Of a DNA stretch of 62,662 bases, positions 36,390 to 44,118 are shown one piece after another. A program made the translations under genes and the position numbers. Source of the DNA: Weizmannia acidilactici (GTDB lineage: Bacteria > Bacillota > Bacilli > Bacillales > Bacillaceae_C). Location: assembly GCF_008974185.1 (NCBI RefSeq), contig NZ_BKZP01000020.1, forward strand, positions 1-62,662. The letters run 5' to 3'. Position 1 is the first letter of the stretch, and each line of letters begins with the position of its first letter. The notes under the pieces were generated by a model that saw nothing but the letters and a program-made list of their open reading frames with translations, had not been told where the DNA came from and ran no database searches.

Positions 36390-38078
36390 TTGAAACAACC
36401 TTGGTGGAAAAAAGCAGTCGTTTATCAAATTTATCCCAAAAGCTTTAATGATACAAACGGGGATGGCATCGGCGATCTTAAGGGGATTATTGAAAAATTG
36501 GATTATTTAAAGATTCTTGGCATCGATGTTGTTTGGCTGACACCGATTTATCAATCCCCGCAGCGTGATAACGGTTATGATATCAGTGATTATTATGCCA
36601 TTGATGAAACATATGGAACAATGCATGAGTTTGATCAGTTGCTCACAGAAGCCCATGCGCGAGGCATTAAAATCATTATGGACATTGTTGTGAACCATAC
36701 TTCAATCGCACATCAATGGTTTATCGAAAGTTCCTCATCGAAAGACAGCCCTTACCGTGATTATTATATATGGAAAGATCCGGTGGACGGCAAGGAGCCG
36801 AACAACTGGGTTTCAAAATTCGGTGGCCCGGCATGGCAATATGATGAAAAAACAGGGCAATATTACTTGCATCTGTTTGATGTGACACAAGCGGATTTAA
36901 ACTGGGAAAATGAAAAGGTCCGTGAAGAAATTTATAAAATGATGGAATTTTGGTTTCAAAAAGGTGTCGACGGCTTCCGTCTGGATGTTATTAATTTGAT
37001 TTCAAAAAATCAGGACTTCCCGGATGATGACGGGTCAGTACCACCTGGGGACGGCCGCAAATTTTACACAGACGGCCCGCGCATTCATGAATTTTTGCAT
37101 GAAATGAACCGTAGAGTATTTTCAAAGTACGATGCGATTACAGTAGGGGAAATGTCTTCAACAACAATAGAGGACAGCATCCGCTATACGAATCCAGACG
37201 CGCAGGAATTAAGCATGGTGTTTAATTTTCATCACCTAAAAGTTGATTATGAAAACGGTGATAAATGGACAGCGGCGGATTTTGATTTTATCGCATTAAA
37301 GCGAATTCTCTCCACATGGCAAACGCGCATGCACGATGGCGGGGGATGGAATGCGTTGTTCTGGTGCAACCACGATCAGCCAAGAATAGTTTCTAGATAT
37401 GGGAATGACGGTAAATACCGCGTGGAATCGGCCAAAATGCTGGCGACTACCATCCATATGATGCAAGGCACGCCTTACATTTACCAGGGCGAAGAGATCG
37501 GTATGACAAACCCGCATTTTGACTGGATTGAAGATTATCGTGATGTTGAATCCTTAAATATGTATAAGATATTAAAAGAACAAGGAAAGTCCGATACGGA
37601 AATTATGGCAATTCTGAAACAGAAATCCCGGGACAATTCACGGACCCCGATGCAATGGTGCAGTGGGAAAAACGGTGGTTTTACAACAGGAAAGCCGTGG
37701 ATTGCGGTGGCTTCGAATTTCAGAGATATCAATGTCGAGGATGCCTTGAAAAATAAAGATTCTATTTTCTACCATTACCAAAAACTGATTCAATTGCGGA
37801 AAAAATATGATGTGATCACTTACGGAAATTACCAGCTGATTCTCCCTGAACACCCTGAAATTTTTGCGTATCTCAGAAACGGGGAAGAAGAAAAGCTTTT
37901 AGTGGTAAATAATTTTTACGGGAAACCGGCACAGTTTGAACTGCCGGAAGAATTGGATCTTAAGCAGTATGGGCATGCTGAAATCCTAATTGCCAATTAC
38001 AAGGATTCCCCTGAAGATTTCCATTCCATTGCGCTGCGCCCTTATGAATCCATTGTTTATTATATGAAGAAATCGTAA
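36390..38078 (+). CDS. treA: Trehalose-6-phosphate hydrolase
   Basis: A 562-residue GH13 alpha-glucosidase cleaving trehalose-6-phosphate to glucose and glucose-6-phosphate in the cytosol. Catalytic triad: Asp199 in GVDGFRLDVIN, Glu254 in ITVGEMS, Asp329 in CNHDQPR. Other GH13 blocks: MDIVVNHTS, QADLNWEN, IYQGEEIGMTNP. The start is TTG at 36390 after GGTGGTG. It is 78 bases downstream of treP and followed by treR after 42 bases. It closes the uptake-hydrolysis pathway, feeding glycolysis. Confidence 0.95.
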   Translation: MKQPWWKKAVVYQIYPKSFNDTNGDGIGDLKGIIEKLDYLKILGIDVVWLTPIYQSPQRDNGYDISDYYAIDETYGTMHEFDQLLTEAHARGIKIIMDIVVNHTSIAHQWFIESSSSKDSPYRDYYIWKDPVDGKEPNNWVSKFGGPAWQYDEKTGQYYLHLFDVTQADLNWENEKVREEIYKMMEFWFQKGVDGFRLDVINLISKNQDFPDDDGSVPPGDGRKFYTDGPRIHEFLHEMNRRVFSKYDAITVGEMSSTTIEDSIRYTNPDAQELSMVFNFHHLKVDYENGDKWTAADFDFIALKRILSTWQTRMHDGGGWNALFWCNHDQPRIVSRYGNDGKYRVESAKMLATTIHMMQGTPYIYQGEEIGMTNPHFDWIEDYRDVESLNMYKILKEQGKSDTEIMAILKQKSRDNSRTPMQWCSGKNGGFTTGKPWIAVASNFRDINVEDALKNKDSIFYHYQKLIQLRKKYDVITYGNYQLILPEHPEIFAYLRNGEEEKLLVVNNFYGKPAQFELPEELDLKQYGHAEILIANYKDSPEDFHSIALRPYESIVYYMKKS

Positions 38079-38120
38079 TTCTCTGCCATACCATGTTACA
38101 ATGACTAATGGTGATTTAAA

Positions 38121-38840
38121 ATGAGAGAGAATAAATATATGTTGATCTATAACGAACTAGCGGACAAAATCCAAAAAGGAAAGATCGAATCAAACAGCAT
38201 GCTGCCATCTGAACATATTTTGGCTGAACAGTTTTCTACGTCTAGGGAAACGATCCGAAAAGCGCTTAATCTTTTGTCACAAAATGGGTATATCCAGAAA
38301 ATAAAAGGAAAAGGCTCAGTAGTACTGGATGTAAAAAAGTTCGATTTTCCGGTTTCTGGACTGGTCAGTTTTCGCGAAATTGCAGAGAGTTCGGGAAAGG
38401 CCTGGCGGACGAATGTCCATGAATTAGTGCTGGTAAAACCCGATGAAACATTATGCCAGCACTTAAAAATATCAGGAAAAGAAGAAGTTTGGCAAGTCAT
38501 CAGATCACGGGAAGTCGATCAAGAAAATATTATATTAGACAAAGACTATATCCGAAGGAAATTTGTTCCAACCATCACAAAAGATATATGCGAAGTTTCA
38601 CTTTACCGATATTTCGAAAAAAAGCTCGGTCTTGTCATCAGTTTTGCGAAAAAAGAAATTACAGTGGAAGAAGCAACCGAGGAAGATTACAAGTATTTGG
38701 ATATGAAGGAATACAATCATGTGGTCGTTGTACGGAACCAAGTTTATTTGGATGATACGAGCCTTTTGCAATACACGGAATCGCGGCACAGGCTGGATAA
38801 ATTCCGGTTTGTGGATTTTGCAAGACGTGAGCACCGGTAA
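38121..38840 (+). CDS. treR: Trehalose operon repressor, GntR/HutC family
   Basis: A 239-residue regulator. The N-terminal winged helix is IYNELADKIQKGKIESNSMLPSEHILAEQFSTSRETIRKALNLLSQNGYIQKIKGKGSVVL (about 9-70). The C-terminal UTRA ligand domain contains IRSREVDQENIILDKDYI, YFEKKLGLVISFAKKEITVEEA and QYTESRHRLDKFRFVDFARR. In B. subtilis TreR binds TTGTATATACAA and is released by trehalose-6-phosphate; two such sites precede this operon. Last gene of the cluster. Confidence 0.93.
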   Translation: MRENKYMLIYNELADKIQKGKIESNSMLPSEHILAEQFSTSRETIRKALNLLSQNGYIQKIKGKGSVVLDVKKFDFPVSGLVSFREIAESSGKAWRTNVHELVLVKPDETLCQHLKISGKEEVWQVIRSREVDQENIILDKDYIRRKFVPTITKDICEVSLYRYFEKKLGLVISFAKKEITVEEATEEDYKYLDMKEYNHVVVVRNQVYLDDTSLLQYTESRHRLDKFRFVDFARREHR

Positions 38841-38913
38841 TTTTCTGCATTTCATTTTTTTGTTCTACTATGATAGAATAGAGGAAATCTTCCGGAGAAA
38901 ATGAGGGTGAACC

Positions 38914-39309
38914 ATGAAAAAAGTAATCCCACATATTACGATTGAAAACTGCAAAGAAGTGATCGAATTTTACCGTGATGTATTTAAGGGCGAAATTAAA
39001 AATGCCAAGCTTGCGGACGGGATCGAAATGTTTAAAGGGCATGAAGGAAAATATATTCATGCCGAGCTGCATATTGGAGACTGCGCGCTGTATTTTAACG
39101 ATGTATTTGGGGATCCTCCTGTAAAAGGAAACTACATCCAGCTTTCTTTGGACCTTGAAAGTGAAGAAGAAATCAACCGCATTTACAGTGCATTGTCTGA
39201 AGGCGGGCAGGTGACAATGGAACTGCAGAAAACATTTTGGGGTGCGCTGTATGCCAAGGTAAAAGACAGGCACGGGATTGAATGGGAATTAAATTATTAT
39301 GAACAATAA
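38914..39309 (+). CDS. VOC-family protein (PhnB/glyoxalase-like)
   Basis: A 131-residue two-repeat betaalphabetabetabeta protein: IPHITIENCKEVIEFYRDVFKGEI, HAELHIGDCALYFNDVFG, YIQLSLDLESEEEINRIYSALSEGGQVTMELQKTFWGALYAKVKDRHGIEWELNY. The pattern is the PhnB-like glyoxalase/bleomycin-resistance/dioxygenase superfamily. Substrate is unknown. A GAGGGTG site precedes the ATG. It is a single gene convergent with the nuclease, sharing a bidirectional terminator. Confidence 0.85.
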   Translation: MKKVIPHITIENCKEVIEFYRDVFKGEIKNAKLADGIEMFKGHEGKYIHAELHIGDCALYFNDVFGDPPVKGNYIQLSLDLESEEEINRIYSALSEGGQVTMELQKTFWGALYAKVKDRHGIEWELNYYEQ

Positions 39310-39338
39310 GAAACAGGCTTTCCGCCAGCCTGTTTCTT
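39308..39338. terminator. Bidirectional terminator between VOC gene and nuclease
   Basis: A 12-bp perfect stem, AAGAAACAGGCT (39308-39319) and AGCCTGTTTCTT (39327-39338), overlapping both stop regions, with T-rich flanks on each strand. Confidence 0.85.
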
Positions 39339-40116
39339 ATTTATAAAGTTCGCAGGCGTAGCCGTCCTTGTCGCCGTCCATATAGGAGCGGTAAGCAGGA
39401 TTGGAGCGCGGTACGCCATTCGGGTATTTTTTTCTCAATTCTGTGCAATTTTGAAAATTGTCGGTGCTGCTGTTTGTACTTTTTTGCTGACCGGTTGTTT
39501 CGGAAGATGCGCTTCCTTTTACACAGCCGTTAAAACCGCGGTCTGTCGCATAGCCTTTTTGTGACCAGATTCTGAGAGACGCGTTCTTTGCCTGCTGCTC
39601 GGCTTTTTCGAACGTGCTTAAATACTTATAAGGCGGTTCATATACATAAGCGACGCGCGCATACCCTTCTTTCAGCAGCTGTTCCTGCACGGATTTGCCG
39701 TCCACGAAAACATAAGCGAGCAGCCGGCCATATTTATCACGCTCAGCGCCGCTATCGAACTCAATGGTCAGTTTGCCGCTGCTGACGAGCTGCTTATTCC
39801 GGTAGTAGGCCGCTTTTGCATACGGCTGCACGCACTGACCCGGTTTTTTCGATTCTGGTGTATCAACCAGCAAATAGCGGACTGTTTCTTCCCTTCCGTT
39901 ATAGTAGACTTTGATCGTATCCCCATCGGTCACATCGGCAAGCTTGACCGGAATTTGCTTGCCGGTTGTTTGGCCGGATTGGCTTCTGCTTTGCTGGGAT
40001 GTCGCCTGTTTTGTGGCAGTCTGTGTGCTGCTGCCATTATATGGTTCACATGCTGCCGCAGCCATTAAGAACATGGCAATGATGAATCCAAGCCAGCCAA
40101 CTTTTCTTTTTTTCAT
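39337..40116 (-). CDS. Lipoprotein thermonuclease with Excalibur domain
   Basis: A 259-residue secreted nuclease. The signal peptide is KKRKVGWLGFIIAMFLMAAAAC with likely lipidated Cys23, then a Ser/Thr/Gln linker. The staphylococcal-nuclease domain (about 55-195) has DVTDGDTIKV, the catalytic Arg and Glu in VRYLLVDTPESK, and the second Arg in DKYGRLLAYVF. A C-terminal Excalibur calcium-binding motif NCTELRKKYPNGVP..DGDKDGYACE follows. It probably degrades extracellular nucleic acid at the cell surface, comparable to the YncB/YhcR group. The lipobox is weak (MAAAAC), so it may instead be released. Confidence 0.9.
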   Translation of the reverse strand: MKKRKVGWLGFIIAMFLMAAAACEPYNGSSTQTATKQATSQQSRSQSGQTTGKQIPVKLADVTDGDTIKVYYNGREETVRYLLVDTPESKKPGQCVQPYAKAAYYRNKQLVSSGKLTIEFDSGAERDKYGRLLAYVFVDGKSVQEQLLKEGYARVAYVYEPPYKYLSTFEKAEQQAKNASLRIWSQKGYATDRGFNGCVKGSASSETTGQQKSTNSSTDNFQNCTELRKKYPNGVPRSNPAYRSYMDGDKDGYACELYK

Positions 40117-40190
40117 TTCTCTTCCCCTTGTCTTAAAAAGTCTGCTTCATTATTTTACCATGAGTTTAAAAAGTTTTTAAGGCATGGGAT

Positions 40191-40219
40191 TTGACAAAAT
40201 ACCTATAGGGGTATATGAT
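40191..40219 (+). promoter_or_regulatory. Promoter and CstR operator 1
   Basis: TTGACA (40191-40196), 17 bp, TATGAT (40214-40219). ATACCTATAGGGGTAT (40199-40214) fills the spacer and matches the CstR/CsoR-type operator (ATACC..GGGGTAT). It controls the rhodanese-like gene and cstR. Confidence 0.82.
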
Positions 40220-40261
40220 GGTTTCTGTAATTGAATTTTGGGCAGGAGGTCATTCGTGTAA

Positions 40262-40594
40262 ATGTATGTTGTTTTCTTCATTCTTGCTCTGATCCTCATT
40301 AAAATTGGTTATACACGATATTTTCCGGTCCACGGAATAACGCGGACAGAATTAAGAATTGATGATATGGAAAATAAAGTGGTGGTCGACGTAAGGGATT
40401 ACCAGGATGCAGGCAGTGGATCCGTTCAAGGCGCCATTACGATCCCAACCGCCTATTTAAAAAGATTTTCCTGCCAAATTCCAAAGGGCAACCTGCATAT
40501 TATTTCTTCAAACCAGCTTGAAGCCAATTTCGGCATCCGGTTTTTGCGCAGGAAAGGATTTCACATTAGCTCTTACTCTGTGATTCACTCATAA
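40262..40594 (+). CDS. Membrane-anchored rhodanese-like protein without catalytic Cys
   Basis: A 110-residue protein: one N-terminal membrane helix (YVVFFILALILIKIGY), then a rhodanese fold (ITRTELRIDD, VVVDVRDYQDAGSGSVQGAITIPTAYL, IPKGNLHIISSNQLEANFGIRFLRRKGF). Where rhodaneses have the active-site cysteine loop (CxxGxR) this reads SSNQLEAN, so sulfur transfer is unlikely. First gene of the CstR-controlled unit. AGGAGGT precedes the ATG by 11 bases, with cstR 19 bases downstream. Perhaps it is a structural or binding partner in persulfide handling. Confidence 0.75.
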   Translation: MYVVFFILALILIKIGYTRYFPVHGITRTELRIDDMENKVVVDVRDYQDAGSGSVQGAITIPTAYLKRFSCQIPKGNLHIISSNQLEANFGIRFLRRKGFHISSYSVIHS

Positions 40595-40612
40595 TATAGA
40601 GGAGGAAAAAAG

Positions 40613-40873
40613 GTGCAATATGATGACCAAATCAAAAACCGCGTCAAAAGAATTGAAGGCCAATTGCGGGGCGTGTTGCGGATGATGGAACAACAGGACA
40701 ACTGCAAAGATGTCATCACCCAGCTGTCTGCAGCGCGTACAGCGATTGACCGTGCGATCGGTGTAATTGTCAGCGCCAATCTGGTGGAATGTGTCCAAAA
40801 AGCGGGGCAAAACGGGGAAGATACGGAAAGTCTTGTGAAAGAAGCGGTCAACCTGCTTGTGAAAAGTCGCTGA
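40613..40873 (+). CDS. cstR: Persulfide-sensing repressor CstR (CsoR family)
   Basis: An 86-residue all-helical DUF156 repressor. Cys31 and Cys60 lie exactly where Staphylococcus aureus CstR senses persulfides. The copper-binding His of CsoR is absent (NLVEC). Sequence: IKNRVKRIEGQLRGVLRMMEQQDNCKDVITQLSAARTAIDRAIGVIVSANLVECV. The start is GTG at 40613 after GGAGGAAAAAA. Two operators of its type lie before the first gene (40199) and before the following rhodanese gene (40921), giving an autoregulated sulfide/persulfide response. Confidence 0.9.
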   Translation: MQYDDQIKNRVKRIEGQLRGVLRMMEQQDNCKDVITQLSAARTAIDRAIGVIVSANLVECVQKAGQNGEDTESLVKEAVNLLVKSR

Positions 40874-40876
40874 AAA

Positions 40877-40898
40877 CGGGGAGGCTCCGGCCTTCCCG
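40877..40898 (+). terminator. Possible cstR terminator
   Basis: CGGGGAGGC (40877-40885) pairs with GCCTTCCCG (40890-40898) around a TCCG loop. The T tract is weak (TTTT after ten bases), so it may attenuate rather than end transcription. Confidence 0.55.
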
Positions 40899-40920
40899 CA
40901 GAAAAATTTTATGTGATGAT

Positions 40921-40940
40921 ATACCTACAGGGGTAATATA
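40921..40940 (+). promoter_or_regulatory. CstR operator 2 and promoter of the rhodanese gene
   Basis: ATACCTACAGGGGTAAT (40921-40937), the same pattern as operator 1, overlaps a TAATAT -10 (40934-40939), 15 bases before the rhodanese start. Confidence 0.78.
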
Positions 40941-40954
40941 AGAGGGAATTGATC

Positions 40955-41251
40955 ATGAATCAAATTTCAACACAGGAAGTCGAAGAAAAACGAAAAAAGG
41001 GAGAGAAACTTCATATTATTGATGTGCGTGAAACAGATGAAGTTGCGGAAGGAAAAATCCCGGGTGCGGTGAATATCCCGCTCGGCCTTTTGGAGTTCCG
41101 CTTGCAGGATCTCGACCGTTCCAAAAATTACATTGTTGTCTGCCATTCCGGCGGGCGCAGCTATATGGCCTGCCAGTTTCTTGAAAGCCGCGGCTTCGAT
41201 GTCACGAACCTGAGCGGCGGCATGATGTCCTGGACTGGCGAAATCGAGTGA
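40955..41251 (+). CDS. Rhodanese-type thiosulfate/persulfide sulfurtransferase
   Basis: A 98-residue single-domain rhodanese: LHIIDVRETDEVAEGKIPGAVNIPLG, IVVCHSGGRSYMACQFLESRGFDVTNLSGGMMSW, with the active cysteine Cys63 in CHSGGRS. It moves sulfane sulfur from thiosulfate or persulfides to thiols. ATG at 40955 follows AGAGGGAA. It has its own CstR operator, so it should be induced with the upstream unit by sulfide or persulfide stress. No CstA- or SqrA-type partner is encoded in the window. Confidence 0.9.
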   Translation: MNQISTQEVEEKRKKGEKLHIIDVRETDEVAEGKIPGAVNIPLGLLEFRLQDLDRSKNYIVVCHSGGRSYMACQFLESRGFDVTNLSGGMMSWTGEIE

Positions 41252-41339
41252 AAAAGTTTCTTATTGATCTTATGTTAAAAAAAGGGTAATATATGAATAC
41301 AAGAGTTGCGTTGTGCGTAATGGTAATAAAGTTTTAACC

Positions 41340-41538
41340 TTTAAACTGATATAGGGAGTTTTATATCAAAGCCGGAATGCCGGGCCTCCGCCTTTTGCGG
41401 CAGGGAGGAAGGCAGGAATGCTTTTGCGGACACCCACTTTGAGGAGTGTGGTTTTAAAACTTTCTTAGTTCAATTACGGCAACGGCGGCACATACATAAT
41501 CTGTTAAACCCCGTCCTTCTTAGAAGGGCGGGGTTTTT
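41340..41538 (+). ncRNA. Candidate structured RNA of about 190 nt with intrinsic terminator, family unknown
   Basis: Consecutive helices: GATATA/TATATC (41348-41353, 41362-41367); then a long irregular rod closed by AAAGC (41368-41372)/GCTTT (41420-41424) with a symmetric CGGAAT/AGGAAT internal loop, GCC/GGC, and a CCGC-CTTTT-GCGG apical hairpin; then a terminator CCCCGTCCTTC/GAAGGGCGGGG (41507-41535) and TTTTT. No protein frame fits. The rest of 41252-41722 is gene-free. Known riboswitch cores (TPP, SAM, FMN, fluoride, c-di-AMP) and 6S, SRP, RNase P and tmRNA were considered by eye without a match. Confidence 0.55.
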
Positions 41539-41598
41539 CACAATCAAGAACCTAGACCGAAGGCATTAGCTGAGCCTGTTACCCTGCACCCCGGATGC

Positions 41599-41620
41599 AG
41601 TGCCCGGCCAGTGCCCGGCC
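41599..41620. repeat. 11-bp tandem duplication
   Basis: AGTGCCCGGCC occurs twice in direct tandem in a GC-rich stretch between the structured RNA and the ClC gene. Confidence 0.8.
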
Positions 41621-41722
41621 CATTTTTTCGCGCGGTATAAAGCACCCGCTCTGTGTTAGCCCTCGATGTTACTGGGTGTATAATAAAACTAACAATGTTT
41701 TGACATGCAGGAGTGGGAAAAC

Positions 41723-43054
41723 GTGAACCAAATGAAATACATTGAGCCTGCCGTGATGTTTATTACCATGATCGTCTATGTCGCTATAGCCGTACTGATT
41801 GGCATTGTGGCCGGAACCACGGTCGGTTTGTTTTTGAAAGCTTTAAATTTTTTAAGCGGAAAAACAGGTGCGCTGCCCGTGCCTTATAAGATGCTGCTGC
41901 TTCCGGTTGGCGGCCTGTTGAATGGCCTGTTGCTGTATAAAATGAAACCAGGGGCGCCTTCTGCCATTGCTGCTGTGCACTCGGAAGGGGAACCGCCCTT
42001 TGACAGAAGCTTCCCGGCCAAGTATCTGGCTGCCCTCATTACACTTGTATCCGGCGGTTCAGCTGGAAAATTCGGGCCGAGCGCCCACTTTGCCGGTTCA
42101 CTTGCCGCATGGATCGGGAAAATTTTTCATATTCAGCCGTTTCTTCGGGCCCAGCTGATCGTATGCGGAATCAGTGCTGCTTTTGCCAGCCTGTTTGGCG
42201 CGCCCGTTGCGGCAGCCGTGTTTGGTTTGGAAGTATTGGCTATCGGGTCAATCCGGCACCAGTTTCTTTTCCCTTCGGCGGTTTCCGGCATAGCCGCTTT
42301 TGAAGTCAATAAAAGGCTGTTGCATACGCCTTATGAATATTTCATGATCCATGCCATGCCGTCTTTTTCTGTTCTGCTGCTTTTAAAAGTGGCTGCCCTT
42401 GGCATGATTTGCGGCCTGGCTGGATGGCTGTTTGTTGAATCTATTGAGCAGGGGGGCCGCTTATTTTCGGTTGTCCGGGAAAAATTGCATCTTCCTCCCT
42501 TCCTGATGCCCTGTGTTGGGGGTATGCTCATTGCTGCCGCATTATTCATTTTTCCCGCCGACTTTTTGGGGCTGAGCTTGCCGCTTTTGGACAAAGCGAT
42601 GCACGGGGGCCATGTCGGCTTTTTCGCATTTCTGTGGAAAATCCTGTTTGTGGCGGTTACGCTTGGTTCCGGCTTTTACGGAGGAACATTCACCCCACAG
42701 CTCGTCATCGGGTCTGCCGCCGGAAATGCATTTGCCGCTTTGCTCGGGATAAATCCTGTATTAGGGGCGGCTGCGGGCATGCTGGCGGTGGTTTCAGCTG
42801 CATCCAATACGCCGGTTTCCGCTGTGCTGCTTGGATATGAGCTGTACGGTCATGTTACGGGGATGTATATGTTGGCCGCCTGTATCGCCGGGTATTTGAT
42901 CATCGGGCACCGCAGCGTTTATCGCGACCAGCTTGTGTACGATCCAAAGTCTTTATGGGTGCAGCTGGAGCCGGGGGTCGAACTGAGGAAAGAATCCATC
43001 CGACTTTCAAGCGGCACTGCAAATCAGACAGGACGGTTCCATCTTCCGTGGTAG
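41723..43054 (+). CDS. ClC-family chloride/fluoride channel or antiporter
   Basis: A 443-residue membrane protein with about ten hydrophobic helices. ClC landmarks: SGGSAGKFGPSAHFAGSLA (replacing the GREGP motif), AAFASLFGAPVAAAVFGLEVL, GSGFYGGTFTPQLVIGSAAGNAFA and AAGMLAVVSAASNTPVSAVLLGYELYG. The GSGF.GG.FTP pattern recalls bacterial CLC-F proteins more than EcClC (GGGIF.P), but the ion is undecided. GTG at 41723 is chosen, nine bases after AGGAG. No fluoride riboswitch is visible upstream. A degraded partial copy lies at 45020-45560. Confidence 0.82.
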   Translation: MNQMKYIEPAVMFITMIVYVAIAVLIGIVAGTTVGLFLKALNFLSGKTGALPVPYKMLLLPVGGLLNGLLLYKMKPGAPSAIAAVHSEGEPPFDRSFPAKYLAALITLVSGGSAGKFGPSAHFAGSLAAWIGKIFHIQPFLRAQLIVCGISAAFASLFGAPVAAAVFGLEVLAIGSIRHQFLFPSAVSGIAAFEVNKRLLHTPYEYFMIHAMPSFSVLLLLKVAALGMICGLAGWLFVESIEQGGRLFSVVREKLHLPPFLMPCVGGMLIAAALFIFPADFLGLSLPLLDKAMHGGHVGFFAFLWKILFVAVTLGSGFYGGTFTPQLVIGSAAGNAFAALLGINPVLGAAAGMLAVVSAASNTPVSAVLLGYELYGHVTGMYMLAACIAGYLIIGHRSVYRDQLVYDPKSLWVQLEPGVELRKESIRLSSGTANQTGRFHLPW

Positions 43055-43089
43055 TGGGAAAAGCCGTTTATGATCAGGCTTATGTTAAG

Positions 43090-43440
43090 CAATCTTATTA
43101 AAAACGCATTGATCTTAGCATAGGGCCGCTCTGCGGAAAGGAAGCTGGTCAAAAGATGCGCCTATCTTAACATAGAGGCGCCTATGTTAAGGAAGCCCGC
43201 CAAAAAACGTATCAACTTTAACATAGGGCCGCTCTATATAAAGGAAGCCTGCCAAGTTTTCCGCCTATCTTGACATAGGAGTGTTCTGCACAGAGGAAGC
43301 GTACTATATATTTACGCACAGACGCCCTAAGAAAAGAAAGGCCGCTGAAATGCGCGTCTTCTTAACAGATTCTGCGTAAAAGAAGCGTGCCAAAATCGCG
43401 CCAATCTTAACGTTGGGCAGTTTTGCGTAAAAGAACTTCG
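43090..43440. repeat. Degenerate repeat array of about 52-bp period
   Basis: Units follow the pattern CGCCTATCTTAACATAGG-GCCGCTCTGC-AAAGGAAGC-GCCAAAA. The ATCTTAACATAGG word starts at 43112, 43164, 43215, 43267, 43359 and 43404, so the intervals are 52, 51, 52, 92 and 45. A weaker unit fits between 43267 and 43359. The second unit contains a near-perfect palindrome, CTTAACATAGA/GGCGCCTATGTTAAG. There is no coding capacity and no CRISPR-like constancy. It occupies the whole 430-bp gap after the ClC gene. Confidence 0.7.
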
Positions 43441-43471
43441 CGGACCGGCTGATCTTTTGCAAGAAGCGTTC

Positions 43472-43507
43472 AAAAAACCGTTGAGGATCGTCTCAACGGT
43501 TTTTGCG
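43472..43507 (-). terminator. Terminator of the small acidic gene
   Basis: AAAACCGTTGAG (43474-43485) pairs with CTCAACGGTTTT (43492-43503). TTTTTT follows on the minus strand. Confidence 0.85.
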
Positions 43508-43521
43508 GCAGCCTTCTCGCT

Positions 43522-43683
43522 TTACTCGGTTTCCCCGAGTCCGGTGACTTTGTTCATCACATTTTGAATGGTATCAGCCAGCCCTTCTTCCTCTTCGCTG
43601 CCGGCATTTTGCGACTGGACATTTCCTTCGAGCTGGTTATTGTACGAGTAAGTATTGGATTTGTAACTTTTTTCTTCTTCCAT
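43522..43683 (-). CDS. Small acidic protein of unknown function
   Basis: A 53-residue hydrophilic protein starting EEEKSYKSNTYSYNNQLEGNVQ and ending ADTIQNVMNKVTGLGE. GGGAGGTGAT stands six bases before the ATG at 43683, with a terminator directly downstream, so it is a genuine transcription unit. The frame opens further upstream without ribosome site. No family was recognised. The location beside YjcZ-like and CotD-like genes hints at a sporulation role (inference). Confidence 0.7.
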   Translation of the reverse strand: MEEEKSYKSNTYSYNNQLEGNVQSQNAGSEEEEGLADTIQNVMNKVTGLGETE

Positions 43684-43930
43684 TTTTATCACCTCCCAAA
43701 CATAGGGTGTGTTAATCGGAAGTTTTTTAACCAATTTATGGCTTAACCGGTTTTCTATCCAGCCTATTAGAAATGCGATATAGCGGAACATTTATTCACT
43801 AAGTACGCAGACAACGCCATATTGCCCTCATCGGCTCTGCTCCGAATCATTGCGCCAACTGCTTTTTATCCTTTTGTGGTGTGCTTTCATCATGGCATGG
43901 ATCTTTTTGTCAATGACAAAGCAAATAAAA

Positions 43931-43955
43931 AAGAAGCGTAATGATACGCTTCAAA
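43931..43955 (-). terminator. Terminator of the YjcZ-like gene
   Basis: GAAGCGTA (43933-43940), loop ATGA, TACGCTTC (43945-43952). TTTTTT follows on the minus strand. Confidence 0.8.
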
Positions 43956-44010
43956 ATGGAGGCTGCCTGAGTGGAGGGGGACTTTTTTCTCTCTAGTTTG
44001 CTGATTATGC

Positions 44011-44118
44011 TTAATATCCGGAACCACCCATATAAAACGCTCCTACAATAATAAGCAGGATAAAGAGAACGACAATCAGGGCAAAAGATGTGCCCGTGCT
44101 GTAACCACCATCTGTCAT
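44011..44118 (-). CDS. YjcZ/SscA-family small sporulation membrane protein
   Basis: A 35-residue protein: a Gly-rich start ([10 protein letters not shown]), then [25 protein letters not shown]. The [15 protein letters not shown] core is the hallmark of the YjcZ family of small hydrophobic spore-associated proteins. AAGGAGGTG lies six bases before the ATG, and a terminator follows 60 bases after the stop. Well below the usual gene-caller size limit. Confidence 0.88.
   Translation of the reverse strand: MTDGGYSTGTSFALIVVLFILLIIVGAFYMGGSGY

Noticed and set aside
41252-41722. Fluoride (crcB) riboswitch expected before a CLC-F-like gene
   Set aside because: The characteristic GGNGATGG and CTGATGA blocks were not found; the structured RNA here ends in its own terminator well before the gene.
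43090-43440. CRISPR array
   Set aside because: Units are degenerate and flow into each other, with no constant repeat, no unique spacers of fixed size and no cas genes.
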